Position numbers and translations under genes: made by a program. The notes under the pieces are model-generated. The model did not search any database, was not told the origin of the DNA, and saw only the letters and a list, made by a program, of their open reading frames with translations. This document shows positions 1 to 6,217 of a stretch of 16,277 bases of DNA, piece after piece. The DNA comes from an uncultured Clostridia bacterium (GTDB taxonomy: Bacteria > Bacillota > Clostridia > Oscillospirales > Acutalibacteraceae). Position 1 is the stretch's first letter. Every line of letters starts with the position of its first letter. The stretch spans positions 1-16,277 of the forward strand of contig CALGRR010000011.1 in assembly GCA_937880805.1 (NCBI GenBank), given 5' to 3'.

Positions 1-498
1 TTCAGTGTTATTGACAAAGAAGGTTATCAGATTACACAGTCTCTTTTTGCAATCGCATGCGGAGGATTCTTCGGAACCGGCCTGATGAAGGGGGTTCCTG
101 ATGACATACCGTTTGTGGAATCGGATTTTATTTTTTCTGCAATAGCTGAAGAAATGGGTGTTCTGGTTTCGGTTTGTTTGCTTTTAATCTGCGTAGCAGC
201 ATTCCTGACATTTATGAAAAATGCAATGGCGCTTCAGGATCCGTATTACAGACTTGTAAGTGTCGGACTTGGTGTTATGTATATTTTCCAGGTATTTTTG
301 ACCGTCGGAGGCGGTATCAAATTTATTCCGCTTACCGGTGTTACCTTACCGTTTGTCAGTTACGGTGGAAGCAGTGTTTTGGTAAGTATCGTAATATTTA
401 TGATTATGCAGGGTATTATTCTTCGTGCGAAGGATGAAACTCTTGCAGAAGATGAGGATGATGATTTTGAAGACGAAGATGAGGAAGACGAAGAATAA
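1..498 (+). CDS. SEDS peptidoglycan glycosyltransferase (RodA/FtsW/SpoVE family), C-terminal part, cut by window edge
   Basis: Open from base 1 in frame, so only the last 165 residues are seen. SEDS proteins are multi-pass membrane enzymes that polymerise lipid II into glycan strands together with a partner class B PBP. Visible family signatures are the extracellular loop (GTGLMKG, then PDDIPFVESDFIFSAIAEEMG-like residues, about 27-54), two or three hydrophobic helices, and the LPFVSYGGSS motif near the end. The C-terminus carries an unusual tail that is almost entirely Asp and Glu (last about 18 residues). The next reading frame is the start of a class B PBP, and the two overlap by 20 bases; this pairing suggests a RodA/PBP2-type elongation pair, but FtsW or SpoVE cannot be excluded. 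All five prolines use CCG or CCT, unlike genes to the right of about base 890. Confidence 0.9.
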   Translation, partial: FSVIDKEGYQITQSLFAIACGGFFGTGLMKGVPDDIPFVESDFIFSAIAEEMGVLVSVCLLLICVAAFLTFMKNAMALQDPYYRLVSVGLGVMYIFQVFLTVGGGIKFIPLTGVTLPFVSYGGSSVLVSIVIFMIMQGIILRAKDETLAEDEDDDFEDEDEEDEE

Positions 499-922
499 TA
501 CAACTAAATATCCTCGTAAAAAATCAACCAGAAACCGTGAGATTATACTTTTATCTTTTGTGTTTACCGGTATTTTTCTCGCAATGATAGGGTATTTATG
601 CGTATATGTACGTGATAATGAGCAAGAATTGTTGAATAACAGTTATAATGCCAGACAGGCTATCCTTGCTTCTGAGAATACACGTGGTACTATATACGAT
701 CGCAATGGCGACAAATTGGCTTATACCGAATCCAACGGCGAAACAGAAGAACGCGTATATCCTTATGCCAATTTGTTTTCTCATATTATCGGTTTTTCCA
801 CCAAAGGTAAAACCGGTATTGAAAGTCTTTGCAATTATTATCTGATCAACTCCGATATACCTTTATCTGAGAAAGTAGAAAATGATTTGGCACAGCTCGG
901 AGCAAAAATTAAAAAAGAATAA
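479..922 (+). CDS. Truncated class B penicillin-binding protein: N-terminal part only, ending in a MurA-like tail
   Basis: Reads as a class B PBP N-terminus: a basic start, one membrane helix (IILLSFVFTGIFLAMIGYL, about 22-44), then the dimerisation-domain signatures RGTIYDRNGDKLAY, RVYPYANLFSHIIG and KTGIES. Full-length proteins of this type run to roughly 450-750 residues with a transpeptidase domain carrying SxxK, SxN and KTG motifs. None of these is present: the frame stops after 147 codons. The last 12 residues (DLAQLGAKIKKE) match the end of MurA far better than PBP sequence. The protein could still insert in the membrane, but as read it cannot be a transpeptidase. I chose ATG 479, which overlaps the SEDS stop codon. 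The frame also opens further upstream at GTG 425 with ATGs between, and no strong ribosome site decides. It is likely a broken gene or assembly chimera. Confidence 0.72.
   Translation: MRKTKNNTTKYPRKKSTRNREIILLSFVFTGIFLAMIGYLCVYVRDNEQELLNNSYNARQAILASENTRGTIYDRNGDKLAYTESNGETEERVYPYANLFSHIIGFSTKGKTGIESLCNYYLINSDIPLSEKVENDLAQLGAKIKKE
884..922 (+). pseudogene. murA: 3' remnant of murA (UDP-GlcNAc 1-carboxyvinyltransferase), fused in frame to the PBP fragment
   Basis: The codons encode DLAQLGAKIKKE followed by stop. MurA proteins typically finish with a pattern like K/DLxxLGAxIxR/K and a few more residues (E. coli KLRALGANIERV..., B. subtilis KLKALGADIERI...). In many Clostridia murA lies directly before ftsQ/divIB, which is the gene that follows here. 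Identification rests on twelve residues plus this context, so it is an inference. The exact breakpoint cannot be fixed by eye because the VENDLA stretch could fit either parent. Confidence 0.5.
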
Positions 923-939
923 AAACGGGTGGAACAGGA

Positions 940-1899
940 ATGGAAAAGGAAAATTTAACTCCGGAAGAAAGAGAAATAAGAAAAAAGCGTGCAGCTAAAA
1001 AAAGAAAAATGCGTCTTGCTCTTGTTGTGAGCGTTTTTGTGCTTTTTATAGTTGCACTGGTAGGCGGGATAACCTCTCTGTTCATTTTCAGAGTGAAGAG
1101 CTTTGATGTTCAGAGTGAAAGCAGTATGTATACGCATCAGGAGGTTATTGAAGCAAGCGGAATAGAGCTTAACAAAAGCCTTATATTTATAAATCTTGAT
1201 AAAGCGGAAGAAACGGCAGAAAGAAAGCTGCCCTTCCTGAAAAATGTCAGGATAACAAAAAAGCTTCCCGATAAGCTTGTTATCCGCTTTGAAGAATCGG
1301 GTATGGCATACGCCATTGAAACATCGGGCAATATTTATGCAATAACAAACGATGAATTCAAGGTGCTCAGCCTTTCGGGCGGAGTGCCCGAGGGTATTGT
1401 TCCCGTAAAGGGTCAGATGCCCGTTAAAGCCGAAACAGGCGAAACCCTTGCCTTTGTTGAAAAAAATGAGAAAGAAGAATTGGCTGAAGATAAGGTTCTG
1501 AATGTTCTCAACGATATTGCTTCAACGGTTTCAGAAAGCGGACTCACGGGTATCACGGCAATTAATGTTGAATCGCTTACAGATATTTATCTTATCTATG
1601 AAGACAGAATTCTTGTTGAATTCGGAGATGCACAGAATATAAAAGCAAAGGCATCAATGTTTGTAAGAACGATTGAAAAAGAAAATGCCATAGACAGCGG
1701 CAAAACCGGCATTATGGATATTACCATAGCTCAGTCGGCTTATATCTATTCTTCCGATATAAGGGATATTCCCGAATTGGCGGCACATCTCGGAATAAGC
1801 TCAGGTGAAGAGCCCGAAGAAGATGAACCTGAAAAAACCGAAGATGAATCCGAAAGTGCAGAAGAGGATGAAGAAGAAACAACCGAGGCGGAAGATTGA
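940..1899 (+). CDS. ftsQ: Cell division protein FtsQ/DivIB
   Basis: FtsQ/DivIB is a bitopic membrane protein of the divisome that with FtsL/DivIC and FtsB regulates septal peptidoglycan synthesis. The 319-residue product has a highly basic cytoplasmic N-terminus (about 1-25), one membrane helix (about 26-50), a POTRA domain starting at RVKSFDVQ (about 51-117, including FLKNVRITKKLPDKLVIRFEE), a beta domain to about residue 285, and a strongly acidic, probably disordered tail (about 287-319). The start ATG has a GGGTGG ribosome site seven bases upstream. It begins 17 bases after the chimeric PBP frame. A terminator separates it from ftsZ. Proline codons are mostly CCC (7 of 9), as in the rest of the window but unlike the DNA before it. 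Confidence 0.9.
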   Translation: MEKENLTPEEREIRKKRAAKKRKMRLALVVSVFVLFIVALVGGITSLFIFRVKSFDVQSESSMYTHQEVIEASGIELNKSLIFINLDKAEETAERKLPFLKNVRITKKLPDKLVIRFEESGMAYAIETSGNIYAITNDEFKVLSLSGGVPEGIVPVKGQMPVKAETGETLAFVEKNEKEELAEDKVLNVLNDIASTVSESGLTGITAINVESLTDIYLIYEDRILVEFGDAQNIKAKASMFVRTIEKENAIDSGKTGIMDITIAQSAYIYSSDIRDIPELAAHLGISSGEEPEEDEPEKTEDESESAEEDEEETTEAED

Positions 1900-1957
1900 T
1901 TTTTAATTTTTAATTGGAAAATTAATTATAATCTTGTTATAAATCCGATAAAAAAAC

Positions 1958-2008
1958 AAAAATCTCATTTAAATTGTAAAAAAACTTGCAATTTGATGAG
2001 ATTTTTTC
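1958..2008 (+). terminator. Rho-independent terminator after ftsQ
   Basis: An 11-base arm at 1958-1968 (AAAAATCTCAT) pairs with 1996-2006, and an inner arm AAATTG at 1971-1976 pairs with CAATTT at 1989-1994. The stem is AT-rich and its right arm runs into a T tract (2002-2007). It lies between ftsQ and the ftsZ promoter, so it should reduce read-through into ftsZ. Confidence 0.7.
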
Positions 2009-2017
2009 AATTTCTTC

Positions 2018-2046
2018 TTGTATTTTTAATAAATATGTGGTAACAT
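2018..2046 (+). promoter_or_regulatory. Candidate sigma-A promoter for ftsZ
   Basis: TTGTAT at 2018-2023 and TAACAT at 2041-2046 are 17 bases apart, and a TGN element directly precedes the -10 (TG at 2038-2039). It follows the ftsQ terminator and lies about 50 bases before the ftsZ start, so ftsZ can be transcribed alone. Both boxes deviate from consensus, so the assignment is moderate. Confidence 0.5.
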
Positions 2047-2094
2047 AATTCTGTTTAAATATATAGTTTTCTAAAAGTATAGGAGGTCACAGCA

Positions 2095-3342
2095 ATGGCA
2101 TTTGAAATTGATAACGATTTTGAAAGTGCAGTGCAGATAAAGGTAATCGGTGTTGGCGGCGGCGGCGGAAACGCTGTTAACAGAATGATAACCTCAGGTG
2201 TTCTCGGTGCTGAATTCATCGCAGTTAACACCGATAAGCAGGTTCTTGTGCACTCAAAAGCAACTCATAAAATCCAGATCGGTGAAAAGTCAACTCACGG
2301 TCAGGGTGCAGGCGGCAAGCCCGAAATCGGTGCTAAGTCTGCAGAAGAAAGCAAAGATTCAATCGCTGATGCTCTTAAGGGCACAGATATGGTATTCATC
2401 ACCGCAGGTATGGGCGGCGGCACAGGTACCGGTGCAGCTCCCGTTATTGCTTCGGTTGCAAAAGAAATGGGCTGCCTCACCATCGGTGTTGTAACAAAGC
2501 CCTTCAAATTTGAAGGCCGCAGAAGAATGCTCCAGGCTCAGGAAGGTATCGCAAAGCTTGCAGAGCACGTAGACAGCCTTATCGTTATTCCTAACGACAG
2601 ACTCCGTGCACTTGACGATAGAAAGAAGACCATTGCAGAAGCATTTGCAGAGGCAGACGAAGTTCTTCTTCAGGGCGTTAAGAGCATTTCAGAGCTCATC
2701 AAGATTCCCGGCTTTATCAACCTCGACTTTGCAGATGTTACAAGCGTAATGAAGGATGCAGGCTATGCTCATATGGGCGTTGGTCGTGCAAAGGGCAAAG
2801 ACAAGGCAGAGTGCTCAGCAAACGCAGCAGTTTCAAGCCCGCTTCTTGAAACCTCAATTGCAGGTGCAAAGGGCGTTATCATCAGCATTACAGCTTCTGA
2901 TGATGTTGACCTTGAAGATGTTGAGAATGCAGCAGAAATCATCACAGCAAAGGCTCACGAGGACGCAAACATCACTTGGGGTATTGCATTTGATCCCGAT
3001 CTTGATGATGAAATGGTTATCACCGTTATTGCTACCGGTTTTGATTCAGTTGCAAAGGAGCCCGAAAAGGCAGCTAACCCCTTCCTTTCAGCAGTAGCTC
3101 CCAAGGCAGCAGCTCCCGCAGCAGCACCCGTTGCAGCTCCTGCAGCACCCGCAGCTCCCGTTGCTCCCGCAGCACCTGCTGCTCCTTCAATTCCTCATTT
3201 CGGAACTCCTGCTCCCGTTGCAGCTCCTGCAGCAGCTCCCGAGGCGGCTAAAGAGCCCGCAAAGGCAAACGAAAGCGGCTTTGAGGATGATCAGTTTTAT
3301 ATTATGATTAATGACATAATCAAGGGTAAAGACAATCAGTAA
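2095..3342 (+). CDS. ftsZ: Cell division GTPase FtsZ
   Basis: FtsZ is the tubulin homologue that forms the cytokinetic ring. The 415-residue product has the N-terminal GTP-binding loop (VIGVGGGGGNAVNRM, 17-31), the tubulin signature GGGTGTG at 107-113, the GRRR segment near 141-144 and the catalytic T7 loop NLDFAD at 209-214. A polymerisation domain ends near 320. A linker made almost only of Ala and Pro (about 330-390) follows, then a C-terminal peptide (FEDDQFYIMINDIIKGKDNQ region) that lacks the usual IPxFLR-like core. A perfect AGGAGGT ribosome site sits seven bases before the ATG. The gene is monocistronic, with terminators on both sides. Intact and full length. Confidence 0.98.
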   Translation: MAFEIDNDFESAVQIKVIGVGGGGGNAVNRMITSGVLGAEFIAVNTDKQVLVHSKATHKIQIGEKSTHGQGAGGKPEIGAKSAEESKDSIADALKGTDMVFITAGMGGGTGTGAAPVIASVAKEMGCLTIGVVTKPFKFEGRRRMLQAQEGIAKLAEHVDSLIVIPNDRLRALDDRKKTIAEAFAEADEVLLQGVKSISELIKIPGFINLDFADVTSVMKDAGYAHMGVGRAKGKDKAECSANAAVSSPLLETSIAGAKGVIISITASDDVDLEDVENAAEIITAKAHEDANITWGIAFDPDLDDEMVITVIATGFDSVAKEPEKAANPFLSAVAPKAAAPAAAPVAAPAAPAAPVAPAAPAAPSIPHFGTPAPVAAPAAAPEAAKEPAKANESGFEDDQFYIMINDIIKGKDNQ

Positions 3343-3367
3343 TCTGATTATAAAAATGTTTTAATAT

Positions 3368-3408
3368 ATTCCGCAAAATTAGAGATAATTTTGCGGAATT
3401 TTCTTTTT
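3368..3408 (+). terminator. Strong rho-independent terminator after ftsZ
   Basis: A perfect 14-base inverted repeat (ATTCCGCAAAATTA at 3368-3381 with 3386-3399) around a GAGA loop, followed by a T-rich run at 3399-3408. It starts 25 bases after the ftsZ stop codon. Confidence 0.92.
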
Positions 3409-3432
3409 AATCCCTGAAATTTTTCTAAAATC

Positions 3433-3450
3433 AACATTTTGAGAAATGTT
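3433..3450 (+). repeat. Palindrome AACATTT-N4-AAATGTT upstream of the membrane protein/tetR promoter, possible operator
   Basis: A perfect 7-base inverted repeat with a 4-base spacer (TGAG). It has no T tract and lies before, not after, a gene, so it is not a terminator. It sits just upstream of the candidate -35 region of a transcription unit that contains a TetR-type regulator, the usual arrangement for an autoregulatory operator. That role is an inference. Confidence 0.4.
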
Positions 3451-3455
3451 TGTTG

Positions 3456-3484
3456 TTCATTTTAAAAGTTGTTTCCTTTATAAT
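3456..3484 (+). promoter_or_regulatory. Candidate promoter for the small membrane protein and tetR gene
   Basis: A consensus TATAAT at 3479-3484 is preceded at 17 bases by a weak -35 (TTCATT, 3456-3461). A better-looking TTGTTC at 3453-3458 would need a 20-base spacer. The start codon follows 28 bases after the -10. The weak -35 next to a palindrome would suit a regulated promoter. Confidence 0.5.
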
Positions 3485-3512
3485 TTGACTGAAGAAAAAG
3501 GAGGTTCTTAAA

Positions 3513-3863
3513 ATGAACACAGATAAAATTTTAGCAGAAGCTATAGCAAAGGATTATGTGCCGAAGGATAATTCAAAAATAATTGCCTTGAAAAAGCTTG
3601 ACAGCAAAGCAAAACTGCCTGCAACGATTTTCACTTACACCTTCGGCATAATTTCAACACTGATAGTCGGAACGGGAATGTGCTTTGCAATGCAGGTTTT
3701 GGGCAGCGGCACATTAAGTATGGTTCTGGGTATTATAATAGGTATAATAGGATTTATCGGCTGCGGCATCAATTACCCCATATATAAAAGACTTCTTGAA
3801 AAAGGAAAAGCAAAGTATGCTTTTGAAATAGTGGAGCTTGCCCGCCAGATAAGCGAGGAATAA
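3513..3863 (+). CDS. Small two-helix membrane protein, function unknown
   Basis: A 116-residue protein with a soluble charged N-terminus (1-35), two hydrophobic helices (about 37-61 and 67-89) separated by a short GSGT turn, and a charged C-terminal helix (about 91-116). It resembles a widespread uncharacterised family of small Clostridia membrane proteins; I see no catalytic motif and no signal peptide. The start is supported by AGGAGGT seven bases before the ATG. A TetR-type regulator starts 28 bases after its stop on the same strand, so the two are probably co-transcribed and the protein may be a target of, or act with, that regulator. Function cannot be assigned. Confidence 0.8.
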   Translation: MNTDKILAEAIAKDYVPKDNSKIIALKKLDSKAKLPATIFTYTFGIISTLIVGTGMCFAMQVLGSGTLSMVLGIIIGIIGFIGCGINYPIYKRLLEKGKAKYAFEIVELARQISEE

Positions 3864-3891
3864 TCTGTGAAAATCAACGCAAGGAGAAGCA

Positions 3892-4521
3892 ATGATGAAT
3901 AAATCGGAAAGCAAATATTTCAACACCGCAAAAAAGATGAACCTTGCGTTAATTTCTTTGCTTAAAAAGAAACCGTTTGAATATATAACAATAAGCGAAT
4001 TGTGCGAAAATGCGGGAGTAAACCGATCCACTTTTTATCTTCATTATGAAAATATGTGTGATTTGCTTGTTGAAACAACGGAATTTATTTTAGAAGGCTT
4101 CTTATCTTATTTTGCTGAGGATACAAGGTCTGTTTATTATAATCTGACAAACTGCGAACTGAATGAGCTGAACTTTATTAACAGTAAATATCTGACACCA
4201 TATTTATCTTATATCAAAGACAATAATGAGATTTTTTCTACTGCATTGAACCATATAAAATCTTTTGATTTTGAAAGTGTTTACGGTCGACTGTTTGAAA
4301 ATATATTCAACCCGATTCTTGACAGATTCAATTATCCCGAAGAAGACAGAAAATATGTGATAATGTATTATCTGAACGGAATAACGGCAATCAGCTTTGA
4401 ATGGGTTAAGGAAGGCTGCAAAAAACCTATAGACGAGATTTCAAAGATAATTGTTGAATGCATATTCGGCTTGAATAATGCGGATCAGAGCAAGAGAATC
4501 GGTGAAGAATTGTTTGGTTGA
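3892..4521 (+). CDS. TetR/AcrR-family transcriptional regulator
   Basis: A DNA-binding regulator of about 208 residues. The N-terminal helix-turn-helix is clear: TISELCENAGVNRSTFYLHYEN (about 33-54) is the classic TetR pattern, including the STFYLHY recognition-helix end. The C-terminal part (about 75-209) is all-alpha and resembles the TetR C-terminal domains common in Firmicutes; the ligand cannot be predicted. Two adjacent ATGs (3892, 3895) are possible. AGGAG at 3882-3886 is better spaced from the second (8 bases). It is downstream of the small membrane protein gene, and its stop codon overlaps the -35 box of the next promoter. Regulation of that upstream gene is plausible but not shown. 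Confidence 0.88.
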   Translation: MMNKSESKYFNTAKKMNLALISLLKKKPFEYITISELCENAGVNRSTFYLHYENMCDLLVETTEFILEGFLSYFAEDTRSVYYNLTNCELNELNFINSKYLTPYLSYIKDNNEIFSTALNHIKSFDFESVYGRLFENIFNPILDRFNYPEEDRKYVIMYYLNGITAISFEWVKEGCKKPIDEISKIIVECIFGLNNADQSKRIGEELFG

Positions 4522-4546
4522 AAAAATCGGATAAATATGGTATAAT
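4518..4546 (+). promoter_or_regulatory. Strong sigma-A promoter for the Dabb/lipase unit
   Basis: TTGAAA (4518-4523), a 17-base spacer and TATAAT (4541-4546), with an extended TGG immediately before the -10. The -35 overlaps the tetR stop codon. The downstream start codon at 4576 is 29 bases after the -10 and has AAGGAG at 4562-4567. Confidence 0.88.
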
Positions 4547-4575
4547 ATATTTATATTTGATAAGGAGAATGAAAG

Positions 4576-4866
4576 ATGATTAAACACATAGTTTGTTTTA
4601 AATTAAAAGATAACACAGAAGAAAACTGTCTTAAGGCAAAAGAGGTTCTTCTTTCAATGCAGGGCAACGTGCCTCAGATAAGAGAAATTGAGGTGGGCGT
4701 TGATTTTCTGCATTCCGAAAGGTCATACGATATTATTCTTCAGGTTGTGCTCGACGATGCAAAAGCTCTTGAGAATTATCAGAACGACCCGTATCATTGC
4801 TCAGTTGTTAAAACCTATATGCACTCGGTAAGAGAAGCGAGAGTTGCGGTTGATTATGTGATATAA
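4576..4866 (+). CDS. Dabb-domain (stress-responsive alpha/beta barrel) protein
   Basis: A 96-residue single-domain protein that begins MIKHIVCFKLK and continues with a LLSMQGNVPQIREIEVGVDF segment, DIILQVVLDDAKALENYQNDPYH and a C-terminal RVAVDYV strand. This is the pattern of the Dabb family, dimeric ferredoxin-like alpha/beta barrels. Their biochemical role in bacteria is mostly unknown; the family name comes from plant stress-responsive proteins, and relatives include polyketide cyclases. The length is normal for a single domain. It has its own strong promoter and is followed at a short distance by a lipase-like gene, with no terminator between, so the two are probably co-transcribed. Confidence 0.85.
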   Translation: MIKHIVCFKLKDNTEENCLKAKEVLLSMQGNVPQIREIEVGVDFLHSERSYDIILQVVLDDAKALENYQNDPYHCSVVKTYMHSVREARVAVDYVI

Positions 4867-4903
4867 TAATATATATATTCTGATTTCATCGGAGGTGAAA
4901 GCT

Positions 4904-6118
4904 GTGGAAAAAGTATTTGATAATTCACAAAAAAGCGGAGGTCTTGCCGTTATGGAAAAAACGACAACAAGAGAGATTTTTGTTTTTGTTCACGGAATGT
5001 TTGGCTGGGGCTGCGGAGAAGGCATAAACAGCCACGCACCTTATTGGGGTGCAACAACGGGCGACCTTATGGAGTATCTTACCGAAAAGGGCTATGAATG
5101 CTATGCCGCATCTGTAGGACCTATGTCAAGTGCGTGGGATCAGGCTTGTGAGCTTTATGCACAGCTTACGGGCAAGGCTATTGACTACGGCGTTGTTCAC
5201 AGCAAAAAATATTCTCACGAACGTTACGGCAGAGAATATAAGAAATCAATTATCAAAAATTTTAACGGCGATAAAGAAAATATAAGGCTGCATCTTATCG
5301 GTCACAGCTACGGCGGAGCGTGCATAAAAACCTTTACTCACCTGATGACCAACGGTGCACCCGATGAGGTTGCCGCCTGCGAAGATGCATCCGAGCTTTT
5401 CAAAGGCGGTAAGGAGCAATACATAAAAAGCTGCACAACGCTCTGCACCCCTCATAACGGAAGCACGGCATACACATATGTTATCAAAAAGCATCTCAAG
5501 CCCTTGTTTAAAGCGGGGGTAACTGCCTGGGCAAGCGTTTTCGGAAGGTCTGCACTCAACGGCAAGCTTGTTGATTTTCACCTTGAGCATTTCGGAATTA
5601 CCGAAATTCCCGGCGAAAAGAATGCTCCGAAGCTTTCCAAGAGCTTCAAAAAATTCTATGATACGAATGACAGCATTGATTACGCAATCAGCCCCAAGGG
5701 AGCCAAAGAGCTCAGCAATATGATTGAAATAAGCAAAAATGTTTATTATTTTTCATATGCTTTTGATTCAACCGAGAAGGTTAAGGGCAAATATAAAACA
5801 AAGAATTCCGACTTTTTCCTTATGTCAATGACGGGCAATGCATTGATTAGACTCGGTGAATTTACCGATGACGATTCGGAAATAACCTTTGATGAAAGCT
5901 GGCTTCCCAATGACGGGCTTGTGAATGTTACATCCGCACTGTATCCCGAGGGCAGTCCGCATAAATGGTATGAGGGCAAGGATGCCGAAAAGGGAATATG
6001 GAATATTATGCCTATTCAGAAAGGAGACCACGGAACGGCTATCGGTCTTTTTGCGGATAAGCAGCAGACCCGCAGCTTCTATGATAATCTTATGAAAATG
6101 CTTTCTTCCCTCGAATAA
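4904..6118 (+). CDS. Cytoplasmic-looking lipase of the I.5 (Geobacillus/Staphylococcus) type
   Basis: An alpha/beta-hydrolase closely patterned on thermoalkalophilic triacylglycerol lipases. Numbering from GTG 4895, the oxyanion strand FVFVHGMFGWG (about 29-39) is followed by VGPMSSAWDQACELYAQL, the nucleophile elbow GHSYGG with Ser138, the PHNGS motif, the acid in LPNDGLVN (Asp340) and the base in GDHG (His379). Three of the four residues that bind structural zinc in Geobacillus lipases appear conserved (Asp82, His102, His108); the fourth I cannot place by eye. Those lipases are normally secreted, yet this one has no signal peptide. GTG 4904 has GGAGG eight bases upstream; ATG 4952, right before the catalytic domain, has its own GGAGG ten bases upstream. 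The substrate may be a short-chain ester or lipid; specificity is not visible. Confidence 0.86.
   Translation: MEKVFDNSQKSGGLAVMEKTTTREIFVFVHGMFGWGCGEGINSHAPYWGATTGDLMEYLTEKGYECYAASVGPMSSAWDQACELYAQLTGKAIDYGVVHSKKYSHERYGREYKKSIIKNFNGDKENIRLHLIGHSYGGACIKTFTHLMTNGAPDEVAACEDASELFKGGKEQYIKSCTTLCTPHNGSTAYTYVIKKHLKPLFKAGVTAWASVFGRSALNGKLVDFHLEHFGITEIPGEKNAPKLSKSFKKFYDTNDSIDYAISPKGAKELSNMIEISKNVYYFSYAFDSTEKVKGKYKTKNSDFFLMSMTGNALIRLGEFTDDDSEITFDESWLPNDGLVNVTSALYPEGSPHKWYEGKDAEKGIWNIMPIQKGDHGTAIGLFADKQQTRSFYDNLMKMLSSLE
4937..4954 (+). promoter_or_regulatory. Internal ribosome site with alternative ATG start of the lipase gene
   Basis: GGAGGT at 4937-4942 precedes ATG 4952 by nine bases, in the lipase frame. 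The other candidate is GTG 4904 with GGAGG at 4891-4895. The conserved domain begins only a few residues after ATG 4952, so the shorter 388-residue product would be complete. The two starts cannot be separated from sequence alone. Confidence 0.5.
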
Positions 6119-6123
6119 GCTAT

Positions 6124-6159
6124 GCTTCGCTTCCCGTTTTGCGGAAGCGGAGCTTTTTT
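6124..6159 (+). terminator. Rho-independent terminator after the lipase gene
   Basis: An 11-base stem (GCTTCGCTTCC at 6124-6134 with GGAAGCGGAGC at 6143-6153, one G-T pair), an 8-base loop and a run of six T. It begins five bases after the lipase stop codon and ends just before the next promoter. Confidence 0.92.
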
Positions 6160-6160
6160 A

Positions 6161-6189
6161 TTGACGAAACAGGTAAAATGTGGTATATT
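6161..6189 (+). promoter_or_regulatory. Sigma-A promoter for the GH3 gene
   Basis: TTGACG (6161-6166), a 17-base spacer and TATATT (6184-6189) with TGG directly before the -10. It starts two bases after the lipase terminator T run. Transcription would begin around 6196, which excludes the in-frame ATG at 6122 and supports ATG 6218 as the GH3 start. Confidence 0.82.
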
Positions 6190-6217
6190 TTATGTATTAA
6201 TTTGCGGATGTGATGTT

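Noticed and set aside
3085..3255. Repetitive GCAGCTCCC-type DNA at the end of ftsZ as a tandem repeat
   Set aside because: It is the codon image of the Ala/Pro-rich FtsZ linker; periods are irregular and in frame, so no separate repeat element is needed.
6122..6217. In-frame extension of the GH3 gene up to ATG 6122 (32 extra residues)
   Set aside because: The stretch overlaps the lipase terminator and the GH3 promoter; transcription should start near 6196, after the upstream ATG, and the encoded residues do not resemble GH3 or a signal peptide.
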